From a virus, in the IMG/VR virus record IMGVR_UViG_3300020183_000264, positions 1 to 33,967 of that record: DNA of 33,967 bases, one strand, 5' to 3'. Below, in pieces: positions 1 to 5,573 of this stretch. The translations under genes and the position numbers were made by a program. The notes below the pieces were generated by a model. That model was not told the origin of the DNA, made no database searches, and saw only the letters and a list, made by a program, of their open reading frames with translations. Within the stretch, counting starts at the first letter, position 1, and each line of letters starts with the position of its first letter.

Positions 1-416
1 GCAAGGCGATCAAGCTTGGCCTCATCCCAGTGGTGCGCCTCAACGGCACCTCCGATATTCCGTGGGAGCGTGTACCGGTCGAGGGTCAGGCTAATATCAT
101 GTCGTTGTTTCCGTCGGTGCAGTTCTACGACTACACCAAGCGGCACAATCGTCGCGACTTGCCAGCCAATTATCATCTGACCTTCAGCCTCGCCGAGGAT
201 AATGACTCTCGCGCGCGCGTGGCCGCGCGCAACAGTGCCAATATCGCCGTGGTATTCCGCAATGACAAGTTTCCGTCGACCTTCATGGGTATGCCCGTGG
301 TCGACGGTGACGCCGACGATTTGCGGTTCCTTGATGGGCGCGGTGTCGTGGTTGGGCTCAAGGCTAAGGGTCCTGCCAAGAAAGACTTCACTGGCTTTGT
401 GCGGGAGGTGGCGTGA
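1..416 (+). CDS. Conserved phage protein (DUF7227/Gp88-like), 5' truncated
   Basis: The frame is open from base 3 to the stop at 414-416, so the gene begins left of the window. The visible 138 or so residues include VRLNGTSDIPWE, then FPSVQFYDYTKR and NYHLTFSLAEDN, and end in a VVGLKAKG stretch. I recognise this pattern from phage hypothetical proteins often labelled Gp88-like or DUF7227; no catalytic function is established that I can name. The gene is visibly richer in G+C than everything up to about 4.7 kb, with runs such as GCGCGCGCGTGGCCGCGCGC near 210-229, which may mean recent acquisition from a high-GC genome. It overlaps the next ORF by a single base (TGATG), so the two are probably co-translated. 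The family call comes from memory of the pattern only. Confidence 0.6.
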   Translation, partial: KAIKLGLIPVVRLNGTSDIPWERVPVEGQANIMSLFPSVQFYDYTKRHNRRDLPANYHLTFSLAEDNDSRARVAARNSANIAVVFRNDKFPSTFMGMPVVDGDADDLRFLDGRGVVVGLKAKGPAKKDFTGFVREVA

Positions 417-604
417 TGGGCGCATCAAAGGCGGCTTGTTTTACCTTTGAGGCTTATATACCATCACACACGACTGCTGATGGCGTGACCATGATGCACA
501 ATGTGCGCCATCAAATTCAGGGTGAGGGATTAACCCGTATAGCGCTGATTCAGGCCTTTGAGCAGTTTTTGCGTGGCACAGGAATCACCAATGCAGCACC
601 ATGA
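416..604 (+). CDS. Small hypothetical protein, 62 aa
   Basis: The ATG at 416 overlaps the TGA of the preceding gene by one base, the usual phage coupling. A GTG at 413 in the same frame is an alternative start. The product is about 62 residues without membrane segments or cysteine clusters; the second half reads as one amphipathic helix (GLTRIALIQAFEQFLRGTGI). I do not recognise the family. Base composition falls off sharply compared with the gene before it. It is called coding because of its coupled start and its place in a run of same-strand genes; with so short a length, chance cannot be excluded. Confidence 0.5.
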   Translation: MGASKAACFTFEAYIPSHTTADGVTMMHNVRHQIQGEGLTRIALIQAFEQFLRGTGITNAAP

Positions 605-616
605 AAGGGAACAGAT

Positions 617-766
617 ATGCATATGTTGGTATTCAGTTATATTGTTCTAGCCTTAAACCTGATGGCTCTAGCCGTCAATATAGGGGCGGGTAATGTAATC
701 CAATCATTTATTGGTCTATTGGTGACTGCTGTGATTGGCTTTTATATTTGGAAAGAACGTATATGA
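617..766 (+). CDS. Small membrane protein, 49 aa
   Basis: A short ORF from ATG 617 to TGA 764-766, with a purine-rich AAAGGGAACAG stretch 4 bases upstream as ribosome binding site. The product is almost entirely hydrophobic: a first segment at about residues 3-21, a short Gly/Asn turn, a second segment at about 28-43, and a basic C-terminus (WKERI). It looks like a two-pass inner-membrane peptide. Its stop overlaps the next start (ATGA at 763-766). The function is unknown. Small membrane peptides in phages can act in lysis, superinfection exclusion or host takeover, but nothing here selects among those. Confidence 0.5.
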   Translation: MHMLVFSYIVLALNLMALAVNIGAGNVIQSFIGLLVTAVIGFYIWKERI

Positions 767-1065
767 GCCGCCGTATTTTTATTGTGGAAACTATCTCCCG
801 ACATCGCTGCGCGTTTGCTATTGAAGCTGAGACGGCTCAGGAAGCCATTGCATTAATGAAAGCAGACGATTATCAACGTGAATTTGGTCAGACATGGCTA
901 GGTGAAATTGTGCTGGCCGCACATCCTGTGACCGAGGATGATTATATTGCGGCTTTTGACAAGATTACTGACTATCTAAAGGATCAGCCTCGCGAACGAA
1001 AACTGTCATATATTATGCGTGCCAAGGAGAATGCTAATGGACAGCAGCTGCCTTCTTCTGAGTAG
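763..1065 (+). CDS. Hypothetical protein, 100 aa
   Basis: The start is placed at ATG 763, which overlaps the upstream stop as ATGA; a TTG at 748 would extend the frame by five residues but ignores that coupling. The 100-residue product starts with a beta-like stretch (RRIFIVETISRHRCAFAIEA) followed by a helix (ETAQEAIALMKAD), an alternation seen in small phage proteins with a ferredoxin-like or beta-alpha-beta fold. It is charged and soluble, without an export signal. I cannot assign a family. The 3' end overlaps the next small ORF, which starts at 1037 in another frame. Confidence 0.6.
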   Translation: MSRRIFIVETISRHRCAFAIEAETAQEAIALMKADDYQREFGQTWLGEIVLAAHPVTEDDYIAAFDKITDYLKDQPRERKLSYIMRAKENANGQQLPSSE

Positions 1066-1186
1066 CTGCACCTGGTATGAGTATCTTTATGCTTATAGTA
1101 TAAGTGTTGTATTTCTGGGTTGGATAATAGGGTCAGCTATAATATCATTTCTCATTATCATGTCAATTATCGCAAGTAGAAAATGA
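1037..1186 (+). CDS. Small membrane protein, 49 aa
   Basis: This ORF begins inside the 3' end of the preceding gene, with AAGGAG at 1024-1029 seven bases before ATG 1037, a near-ideal ribosome binding site. The product has a short N-terminal Cys/Ser-rich part (SSCLLLSSCTW), a tyrosine-rich stretch, then a strongly hydrophobic segment at about residues 23-45 and a basic end (ASRK). It is probably a single-pass membrane peptide. The clear Shine-Dalgarno and hydrophobic pattern make it more credible than its length suggests. Function unknown; a lysis accessory (spanin- or holin-like) is possible, but nothing specific supports it. Confidence 0.5.
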   Translation: MDSSCLLLSSCTWYEYLYAYSISVVFLGWIIGSAIISFLIIMSIIASRK

Positions 1187-1195
1187 AGATTGAAA

Positions 1196-1339
1196 ATGGA
1201 CATAGAGATCACACCTGAATGGATCAGGTCGCTTATACCCACGACAGTATATGTTCGGGATCGTGAAAATTATCGTATCATAGCTAATGCTATGGAAATA
1301 CTTTTGAATAAAATAAATCAAAAAAATACTATCGACTAA
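1196..1339 (+). CDS. Small hypothetical protein, 47 aa
   Basis: The ORF runs from ATG 1196 to TAA 1337-1339 and gives a 47-residue soluble, helical-looking peptide: MDIEITPEWIRSLIPTTVYV, then a charged segment and an Asn/Lys-rich tail. It is the last gene of the small plus-strand cluster and ends three bases before the convergent holin-like gene on the other strand. No clear terminator separates the two. I do not recognise it. The reading frame fits the cluster, but the ribosome binding site (TGAAG/GAAAA) is weak. Confidence 0.4.
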   Translation: MDIEITPEWIRSLIPTTVYVRDRENYRIIANAMEILLNKINQKNTID

Positions 1340-1342
1340 ATT

Positions 1343-1690
1343 TTATTTCTTAATAGTTTCTTTAATTTCCTTTAAGGCATCAAGTACATCTTTATTTTCG
1401 CGATCAAATCTTTTGAGCATTCTAGCAAACATTGATAAGATAGACCACGAGAAAAAACCAATTATTGCACCGGCTAATAATGCTAAATCCATATCAACCC
1501 GAAGCTCTAATATCTCCAATATCGGTATTGCAAATACAACGGCCGAGCCTGTGGATATACCAGAACGAATACAAGCATCTAGCATATTCATTGGCTTCCA
1601 GAAAGCAAACATTGCTAATCCACCAAGCATACCACCCAGCCCAGATACTATTTTGTGCATGAGAAAAGCCGCAGCACCGGTGGTTGACAT
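1343..1690 (-). CDS. Putative holin (three-pass membrane protein, 115 aa)
   Basis: The product has three hydrophobic segments at about residues 12-30, 43-61 and 68-92, followed by a highly charged C-terminal helix (LKRFDRENKDVLDALKEIKE). Length, three passes and charged cytoplasmic tail are the profile of a class I holin, which opens the inner membrane at lysis. It is the only minus-strand gene in the first 8.6 kb, and its start lies about 31 bases downstream of a perfect T4-type late box (TATAAATA read on the minus strand, 1721-1728), so late expression fits. A GCAGGAACC ribosome binding site precedes the ATG. Sequence alone cannot exclude another small membrane protein. The partner hydrolase would be the SleB-type enzyme at 4983-5570. 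Confidence 0.55.
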   Translation of the reverse strand: MSTTGAAAFLMHKIVSGLGGMLGGLAMFAFWKPMNMLDACIRSGISTGSAVVFAIPILEILELRVDMDLALLAGAIIGFFSWSILSMFARMLKRFDRENKDVLDALKEIKETIKK

Positions 1691-1720
1691 ATTCTTTGGT
1701 TCCTGCTATAATTATTTTGT

Positions 1721-1728
1721 TATTTATA
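1721..1728 (-). promoter_or_regulatory. T4-type late promoter box TATAAATA
   Basis: On the minus strand these bases read TATAAATA, the exact T4 late -10 consensus used by phage sigma gp55 with coactivator gp33. It sits about 31 bases upstream of the holin-like start, with no other gene it could serve. gp33 is encoded in this window; gp55 is not. Confidence 0.6.
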
Positions 1729-1741
1729 GAATGGAAAATAT

Positions 1742-2338
1742 ATGGCAGTAATATCAAAATTGATCGGTATTTGTGGCCCAATAGGATCGGGTAAAGATAC
1801 GATAGCTGGTATACTGCAAGATATTGGTTGGATGCGATATAGCGTGGCCAAACCTCTCAAGGATATGACAGCTATATTATTTGGTTGGTCTAGAGACGTG
1901 GTTGAGGGATCCACAGATGAGTCTCGCGCGTGGCGCGAGCAACCAGATCCTTGGTGGTCAGAACGTCTCGGTCGAACCGTTACCCCACGTTGGGCTCTTC
2001 AGCATATTGGTACCGAGGTTTTGCGGCAAAATTTTCATAATGAGATTTGGGTGGCTTGCATGGAGAGATTTATTATCCAAAATAACTTTCATGTTGTCAT
2101 CAGCGATATTAGGTTTTCAAATGAGATCAAAGCTGTGCGCCGTTTAGGTGGTGAAATATGGCAAGTGCATCGCAATCCTCTTCCGTATTGGTGGGATGAG
2201 GCTAAAGCTAAAGGCAAGGTTGATGGTATACATGAATCCGAGACAGCTTGGATTCCGTATGAACCTGATCGCGTATTCACAAATACAGGTAGCCTACAAG
2301 ATTTAAAGTTAGCCGTGTTGAATGCTGTGCAATCCTGA
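1742..2338 (+). CDS. 1: Deoxynucleoside monophosphate kinase (T4 gp1-like)
   Basis: This enzyme phosphorylates dNMPs to dNDPs for phage DNA synthesis in the cytoplasm. Residues 7-20 form a P-loop after a hydrophobic strand (LIGICGPIGSGKDT), with the GKDT ending typical of the T4 gp1/dephospho-CoA-kinase-like group. Other family signatures are QHIGTEVLR near 87-95 and SDIRFSNE near 121-128, followed by a conserved HESET near 164. The length, 198 residues, is somewhat below T4 gp1 (241). The start is the ATG at 1742 after GAATGGAAAA; it diverges from the holin-like gene. Nucleotide-metabolism genes of this kind are usually early or middle, which matches the absence of a late box on this strand. 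Confidence 0.85.
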   Translation: MAVISKLIGICGPIGSGKDTIAGILQDIGWMRYSVAKPLKDMTAILFGWSRDVVEGSTDESRAWREQPDPWWSERLGRTVTPRWALQHIGTEVLRQNFHNEIWVACMERFIIQNNFHVVISDIRFSNEIKAVRRLGGEIWQVHRNPLPYWWDEAKAKGKVDGIHESETAWIPYEPDRVFTNTGSLQDLKLAVLNAVQS

Positions 2339-2350
2339 TATAATATACCT

Positions 2351-2917
2351 ATGAACAGATTTATCCTTTCACCTCTTCCCAAAATTGCGGCCATGATGCA
2401 TTGTGATAAGCATGTGGTCAAGATGATTCTCGAAGAGGCGCAAATGCTATCGACCGCGCATCGCATGATTGATGGTACAATGTATATTGAGGAACAACAC
2501 ATTCTTGATTCACCGTCGAAGGTTCGCAGGATCAAACGATGGAAGCATCCGGACAAAGATATGGATACGATCCTATATCAAGCCACTCATATCAACCACC
2601 CGTGCGCTAAGTGGTCTCGTATATGTCATGATAATTATATGTGGGGCTATGAGTTACTTAATAATTTGTGTGAAGAATATACCTATCGTTATAGTAAAGT
2701 ACATTCTGTGCAATCTAGTGGTTTAATGAATGCACTATCAAAAGCTCCTCATAATATGCAATGGGGTTCGTCACTCACTGAGTTTCCGCAGGCCATGCCG
2801 AATCATTGCAAACATAGTGATCCAGTCGAAGGTTATCGTCAATATTATATTAAGGAAAAGGTTCGCTTCGCAAAGTGGACTAATCGTGAGCCACCTTACT
2901 GGTGGCCGAATGTCTAA
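2351..2917 (+). CDS. Conserved phage protein with His/Cys-rich N-terminus, 188 aa
   Basis: A 188-residue protein with a recurring pattern I know from many phage genomes: HCDKHVVKMILEEAQMLSTAHR at residues 17-38, then THINHPCAKW near 79-88, EYTYRYSKVH near 109-118 and a C-terminal FPQAMPNHCK. The spaced His, Cys and Asp residues look like a metal or active site, but I know of no proven activity; such proteins are sometimes annotated as pyrimidine-dimer glycosylase-like, which I cannot confirm. A TATAAT sequence lies at 2339-2344, only seven bases before the ATG, so if it is a promoter the mRNA would be leaderless; the paired -35 is poor. It shares the plus-strand block with the dNMP kinase. 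Confidence 0.65.
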   Translation: MNRFILSPLPKIAAMMHCDKHVVKMILEEAQMLSTAHRMIDGTMYIEEQHILDSPSKVRRIKRWKHPDKDMDTILYQATHINHPCAKWSRICHDNYMWGYELLNNLCEEYTYRYSKVHSVQSSGLMNALSKAPHNMQWGSSLTEFPQAMPNHCKHSDPVEGYRQYYIKEKVRFAKWTNREPPYWWPNV

Positions 2918-2940
2918 ATATCACATACAAAGGGGTCCTG

Positions 2941-3174
2941 ATGCCAACGTATAATTTCGAGAATATCGAAACTGGCGAAGTGGTTACCGATATGATGACC
3001 ATAGCTCAGATGGAACAGCATCTAAAGAATAATTCGAATCTCAGATTAATGATAGGATTACCCCAAATCGTATCTGGAGTCGAATCAAAGCGAAATAAGC
3101 CGCCCGAAAGTTTTCGCGATCTTCTTAAAAACATAAAAAAACACAATCGAGGGTCCACCATGAATGTATGGTGA
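2941..3174 (+). CDS. FmdB-like small phage protein, 77 aa
   Basis: The start is taken at ATG 2941 after AAAGGGGTCCTG, giving a product that begins MPTYNFENIETGEVV, the first strand of the FmdB/zinc-ribbon-like family. The family's later pattern, MEQHLKNNSNLRLMIGLPQIV and a C-terminus resembling KHNRGSTMN, is also present. The two CxxC pairs that bind zinc in bacterial FmdB are absent, as in the T4-like phage version I recall. An in-frame start at 2902 would place 13 residues inside the upstream gene and is less likely. The last codons form the left arm and loop of a terminator hairpin. Role unknown. Confidence 0.7.
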   Translation: MPTYNFENIETGEVVTDMMTIAQMEQHLKNNSNLRLMIGLPQIVSGVESKRNKPPESFRDLLKNIKKHNRGSTMNVW

Positions 3175-3183
3175 GCCCTCTTT
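3149..3183 (+). terminator. Probable intrinsic terminator overlapping a gene end
   Basis: GAGGGTCCACCAT at 3149-3161 pairs with ATGGTGAGCCCTC at 3168-3180: eleven pairs interrupted by one two-base internal mismatch, with a six-base loop, followed by TTT and a mixed tract. The stop codon (3172-3174) lies in the right arm. The short T-tract makes it weaker than a textbook terminator, but it sits exactly between two gene blocks. Confidence 0.55.
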
Positions 3184-3217
3184 CGTCATGTCAACCCGAC
3201 GACAGAGGGAGTAACAC

Positions 3218-4003
3218 ATGGGATTTGCCCAGACTGCCAGCTTCGAACATGATTTTCTACCAGATTTCCTGACACGAACACAGAAAAAACGCCTAAAAAA
3301 GCAAGTTCGACAAGAAAAAGCAGCCAGCAGAGTCCATATTTCACAATTTCCACTTGATTTATCGAAGATAAACCCGCTAACATCTGGTCAAGCCCGTACT
3401 TTTTCTGCTTTTGACGACGGAAAGCATCTAATTTTGCATGGTGTGGCTGGTACTGGAAAGACTTTTGTGTCTCTTTACCTTGCTCTGCGGGCTGTTATGG
3501 GTGGTGAAGCACCCAAACCAGTCATTATTATTCGCTCCGTGGTACCTACAAGAGACATTGGGTTTCTTCCAGGCTCACAAAAAGAGAAATCCGCGGTATA
3601 TGAGGAGCCTTATGTGGCCATTTGTAATGAATTATTCAATCGCGGTACAGCTTATGATACACTAAAACGTGATGGAATGATACAATTTGCTACAACATCA
3701 TTTCTTCGTGGTTTGACTTTCCGTGATAATATTGTCATAGTTGATGAATGTCAAAATATGACCTTTCATGAGCTGGATTCTGTCATTACTCGCATGGGTA
3801 CTGGATGCAAGGTCATTTTCTGTGGTGACTTTAGACAGAGTGATCTATGGCGTGATGATGAGCGAAACGGACTACATAAGTTCATGTCCATCATATCACA
3901 TATGCGAAGCTTTACGCGTGTGGAATTTACGAAAGACGACATCGTTAGGTCTGCCCTAGTGAAAGAATATATTGAGGCGAAGCTGGAAGAAGGGATCGTG
4001 TGA
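3218..4003 (+). CDS. phoH: PhoH-like P-loop ATPase
   Basis: A 261-residue member of the PhoH family of superfamily-1-helicase-like ATPases, common in marine and T4-like phages. The Walker A motif is GVAGTGKT at residues 75-82, Walker B is IVIVDECQN at 172-180, and the GDFRQSDL element at 203-210 matches the family's third motif. The N-terminal 40 residues are strongly basic (TRTQKKRLKKQVRQEKAASR) and may bind nucleic acid. The start is ATG 3218 after a good AGAGGGAG site. Its last bases overlap the GTG start of the next gene by four, suggesting translational coupling. The role in phage is unsettled; RNA metabolism and phosphate-linked functions have both been proposed. Confidence 0.88.
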   Translation: MGFAQTASFEHDFLPDFLTRTQKKRLKKQVRQEKAASRVHISQFPLDLSKINPLTSGQARTFSAFDDGKHLILHGVAGTGKTFVSLYLALRAVMGGEAPKPVIIIRSVVPTRDIGFLPGSQKEKSAVYEEPYVAICNELFNRGTAYDTLKRDGMIQFATTSFLRGLTFRDNIVIVDECQNMTFHELDSVITRMGTGCKVIFCGDFRQSDLWRDDERNGLHKFMSIISHMRSFTRVEFTKDDIVRSALVKEYIEAKLEEGIV

Positions 4004-4692
4004 AGTTTATTCATGAGATAGTTGACCTACCCGAGCTTACCGCGGTTCAAACAGACCGCGGTAGGCTATATAATACCCCCTCAGGTGCAGCTTACCCATC
4101 CATAACTACAGTCCTCGGTGCTAGACCTGAGAAAAAGCGAATAATCGCTGAGTGGCGAGCGCGTGTTGGTGAGCAAGAGGCCAATAAAGTATCATCACAA
4201 GCATCCCGACGCGGTACTTTGATTCATAATATGATGGAGAAATATTTCTTAGGCAAAGATCCAATTGTGGGTGAGATGCCTAGCAATGTGACCATATTTA
4301 ATTCTATTCGGGCGGCCGCCGACAAGCACTTGACACACATCTATGCTATGGAAGCGCCGTTATATTCTGATAAAATGCAGATAGCTGGTCGATGCGATCT
4401 TGTTGGAAAATGGGCTGGTATGGATTGTATCATCGATTTCAAGACATCTAAGCGCCTCAAAGAAGAGGCTCATATCGACAACTATCTTTTGCAAGCTACG
4501 GCATACTCTCTCATGTTTGAGGAATTAACCGGACGAATTATACCTGGTATTGTGATATTAATCGGTGTTGATGATGAGGTAAAGCCTCAAATATTTTGTC
4601 GCTATCGCGACAAATATGTGAATAAACTATGTCAGATTATCTTAGAATACTACGCAGATAGCCGTTTACATTATACCCATAACCTTGTATAA
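4000..4692 (+). CDS. PD-(D/E)XK family exonuclease (Cas4/RecB-like)
   Basis: The protein has the ordered motifs of a RecB/Cas4-type nuclease: RRGTLIH at residues 70-76, a Glu near 119 (AMEAPLYS), GRCDLVG at 130-136 with the metal-binding Asp133, IIDFKTSK at 144-151 with Asp146 and Lys148, and QATAYS at 165-170. This is the single-strand exonuclease type, without the iron-sulphur cysteines of Cas4. It starts with GTG at 4000, overlapping the PhoH stop, with GAAGAAGGG just upstream. It could act in recombination, replication or host DNA degradation. Its 3' end contains the promoter of the tmRNA gene that follows. Confidence 0.8.
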   Translation: MKFIHEIVDLPELTAVQTDRGRLYNTPSGAAYPSITTVLGARPEKKRIIAEWRARVGEQEANKVSSQASRRGTLIHNMMEKYFLGKDPIVGEMPSNVTIFNSIRAAADKHLTHIYAMEAPLYSDKMQIAGRCDLVGKWAGMDCIIDFKTSKRLKEEAHIDNYLLQATAYSLMFEELTGRIIPGIVILIGVDDEVKPQIFCRYRDKYVNKLCQIILEYYADSRLHYTHNLV

Positions 4693-4693
4693 G
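4665..4693 (+). promoter_or_regulatory. Sigma70-type promoter for the tmRNA
   Basis: TTTACA at 4665-4670 and TATAAG at 4688-4693 are separated by exactly 17 bases, a near-consensus host sigma70-type promoter. Transcription should start near 4700, just before the tmRNA acceptor piece. The promoter lies within the last codons of the nuclease gene. The gp32 promoter at 7590-7618 has the same spacing and the same TATAAG box. Confidence 0.65.
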
Positions 4694-4703
4694 TATATTA
4701 GCT

Positions 4704-4935
4704 ATCGTTGATGGTGGCATAATAGATGCTACGGACCGCGGGGCGGCACCGCGCAGCTCCACCAATATGGGGCTGAAATAGACTTCGACGTGCATGGTAA
4801 AAGTTATCCGGAGATAGCGGCTGGCGACCTAATTGCCATTGATAAGTGCCAATGACAACGGCTTTGCCGTAGCACTCGCTGCCTAATAGGCAAACGCGGT
4901 TTGGGGAGCACCGGGCAACAGAAGCTCCCCGCCCT
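4704..4935 (+). ncRNA. ssrA: Split, circularly permuted tmRNA (alphaproteobacterial type)
   Basis: tmRNA rescues stalled ribosomes, acting as alanyl-tRNA and then as template for a degradation tag. The acceptor piece comes first: a five-pair T stem (CGCGG 4737-4741 with CCGCG 4749-4753), then CAGCTCC 4754-4760, discriminator A and encoded CCA at 4762-4764. After ATAT (4765-4768), the coding piece begins with GGGGCTG 4769-4775, which pairs with CAGCTCC over seven bases (one G-T). GACTTCGAC follows as the D-arm region. The tag frame is 4848-4889. Downstream, GGGGAGC 4903-4909 pairs with GCTCCCC 4924-4930, and loop GGGC 4913-4916 can pair with GCCC 4931-4934, forming a pseudoknot. This order (3' half before 5' half) defines permuted tmRNAs. 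The outer ends are estimates; the T loop GGCGGCA is not the usual TTCRANY. Confidence 0.9.
4848..4889 (+). other. tmRNA proteolysis-tag reading frame
   Basis: Twelve codons starting with GCC at 4848 encode ANDNGFAVALAA, followed by tandem stops TAA TAG. The ANDN start and ALAA end are the signature of ssrA tags; the AA terminus is what the ClpXP protease recognises. With the charged alanine added first, the full tag would be A-ANDNGFAVALAA. The frame sits where expected, between the first structured region and the downstream pseudoknot. Confidence 0.88.
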
Positions 4936-4982
4936 ACTACATGTCTTATCATGATAGGGTCCACAACAGAAGGGTAATTACA

Positions 4983-5570
4983 TTGTCGGAAAGGATATTT
5001 GGAGTCGCCTTTGGTGTGCTAATAGGTGCTGTATTGACCGCCTTTACGATAGATATAATGAAACATCGGGCGGTGGCTGCCTCTGCGCGTCCAGCTATTA
5101 TTGAGGTTGGAGAACCTCGCATAAACATACCTCAAACTAATTTGCGAGAAGTGGGTCTTAATATAGACCTACCAGAATTTGATAATTTTTATACATTCAG
5201 TCAGACAGATGTACATTGTTTGGCCCACGCTATATACTACGAAGCTCGTGGTGAGAAATTCATAGGTATGTTGGCTGTGGCAAATGTTGTCATGAATCGA
5301 GTGTCTGATCCCAGATATCCTAAAACTGTGTGTGAAGTCACTCGCCAGAGGTCTAGAACCTCTTGTCAATTTGAATATTATTGCAAAGTTGGCGATAGAA
5401 TTCCTCACATTGATGATCCACAATGGCAAATGGCTAATGATATAGCATTTCAAGTCTTGGACAATAATTTACCTGATTTGACAGACGGCGCAATTCGCTT
5501 TCATGCTATTGCAGGTAATTCTATTAGAGGTGCTTTAAGAATAGGATCCCATGTTTTCTATAGGAGATGA
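4983..5570 (+). CDS. SleB-type cell-wall hydrolase with N-terminal membrane anchor (candidate endolysin)
   Basis: Residues from about 70 to the end match the Hydrolase_2/SleB fold: LAHAIYYEARGEKFIGMLAV with the presumed catalytic Glu in YYEARGE, then VVMNRV, CEV, CQFEYYC, and a closing HVFYRR. Before it lies one hydrophobic segment at about residues 5-25 and a linker, so the enzyme is probably exported and membrane-tethered, possibly as a signal-anchor-release endolysin. I choose TTG 4983 because AGAAGG lies eight bases upstream; ATG 4941 in the same frame has no ribosome binding site and lies just after the tmRNA pseudoknot. It is the best candidate for lysis with the holin-like protein at 1343-1690. 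Its stop sits three bases before the kdsA ATG. Confidence 0.75.
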   Translation: MSERIFGVAFGVLIGAVLTAFTIDIMKHRAVAASARPAIIEVGEPRINIPQTNLREVGLNIDLPEFDNFYTFSQTDVHCLAHAIYYEARGEKFIGMLAVANVVMNRVSDPRYPKTVCEVTRQRSRTSCQFEYYCKVGDRIPHIDDPQWQMANDIAFQVLDNNLPDLTDGAIRFHAIAGNSIRGALRIGSHVFYRR

Positions 5571-5573
5571 TTG

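Noticed and set aside
600-1340. tRNA genes in the small-gene region
   Set aside because: No cloverleaf with T-loop TTCRANY or CCA-type acceptor found on either strand.
2339-2344. TATAAT as promoter -10 before the 188-residue gene
   Set aside because: The best -35 at 17 bases is TGTTGA, a poor match, and the transcript would be leaderless; kept only as a remark.
4932-4960. Hairpin CCCTA...TAGGG with CATG arms as terminator of the tmRNA
   Set aside because: Pairing is imperfect and no T-tract follows; the GCCC part is better explained by the tmRNA pseudoknot.
4698-4964. 88-residue minus-strand frame
   Set aside because: It lies across the tmRNA gene, whose structure explains the sequence.
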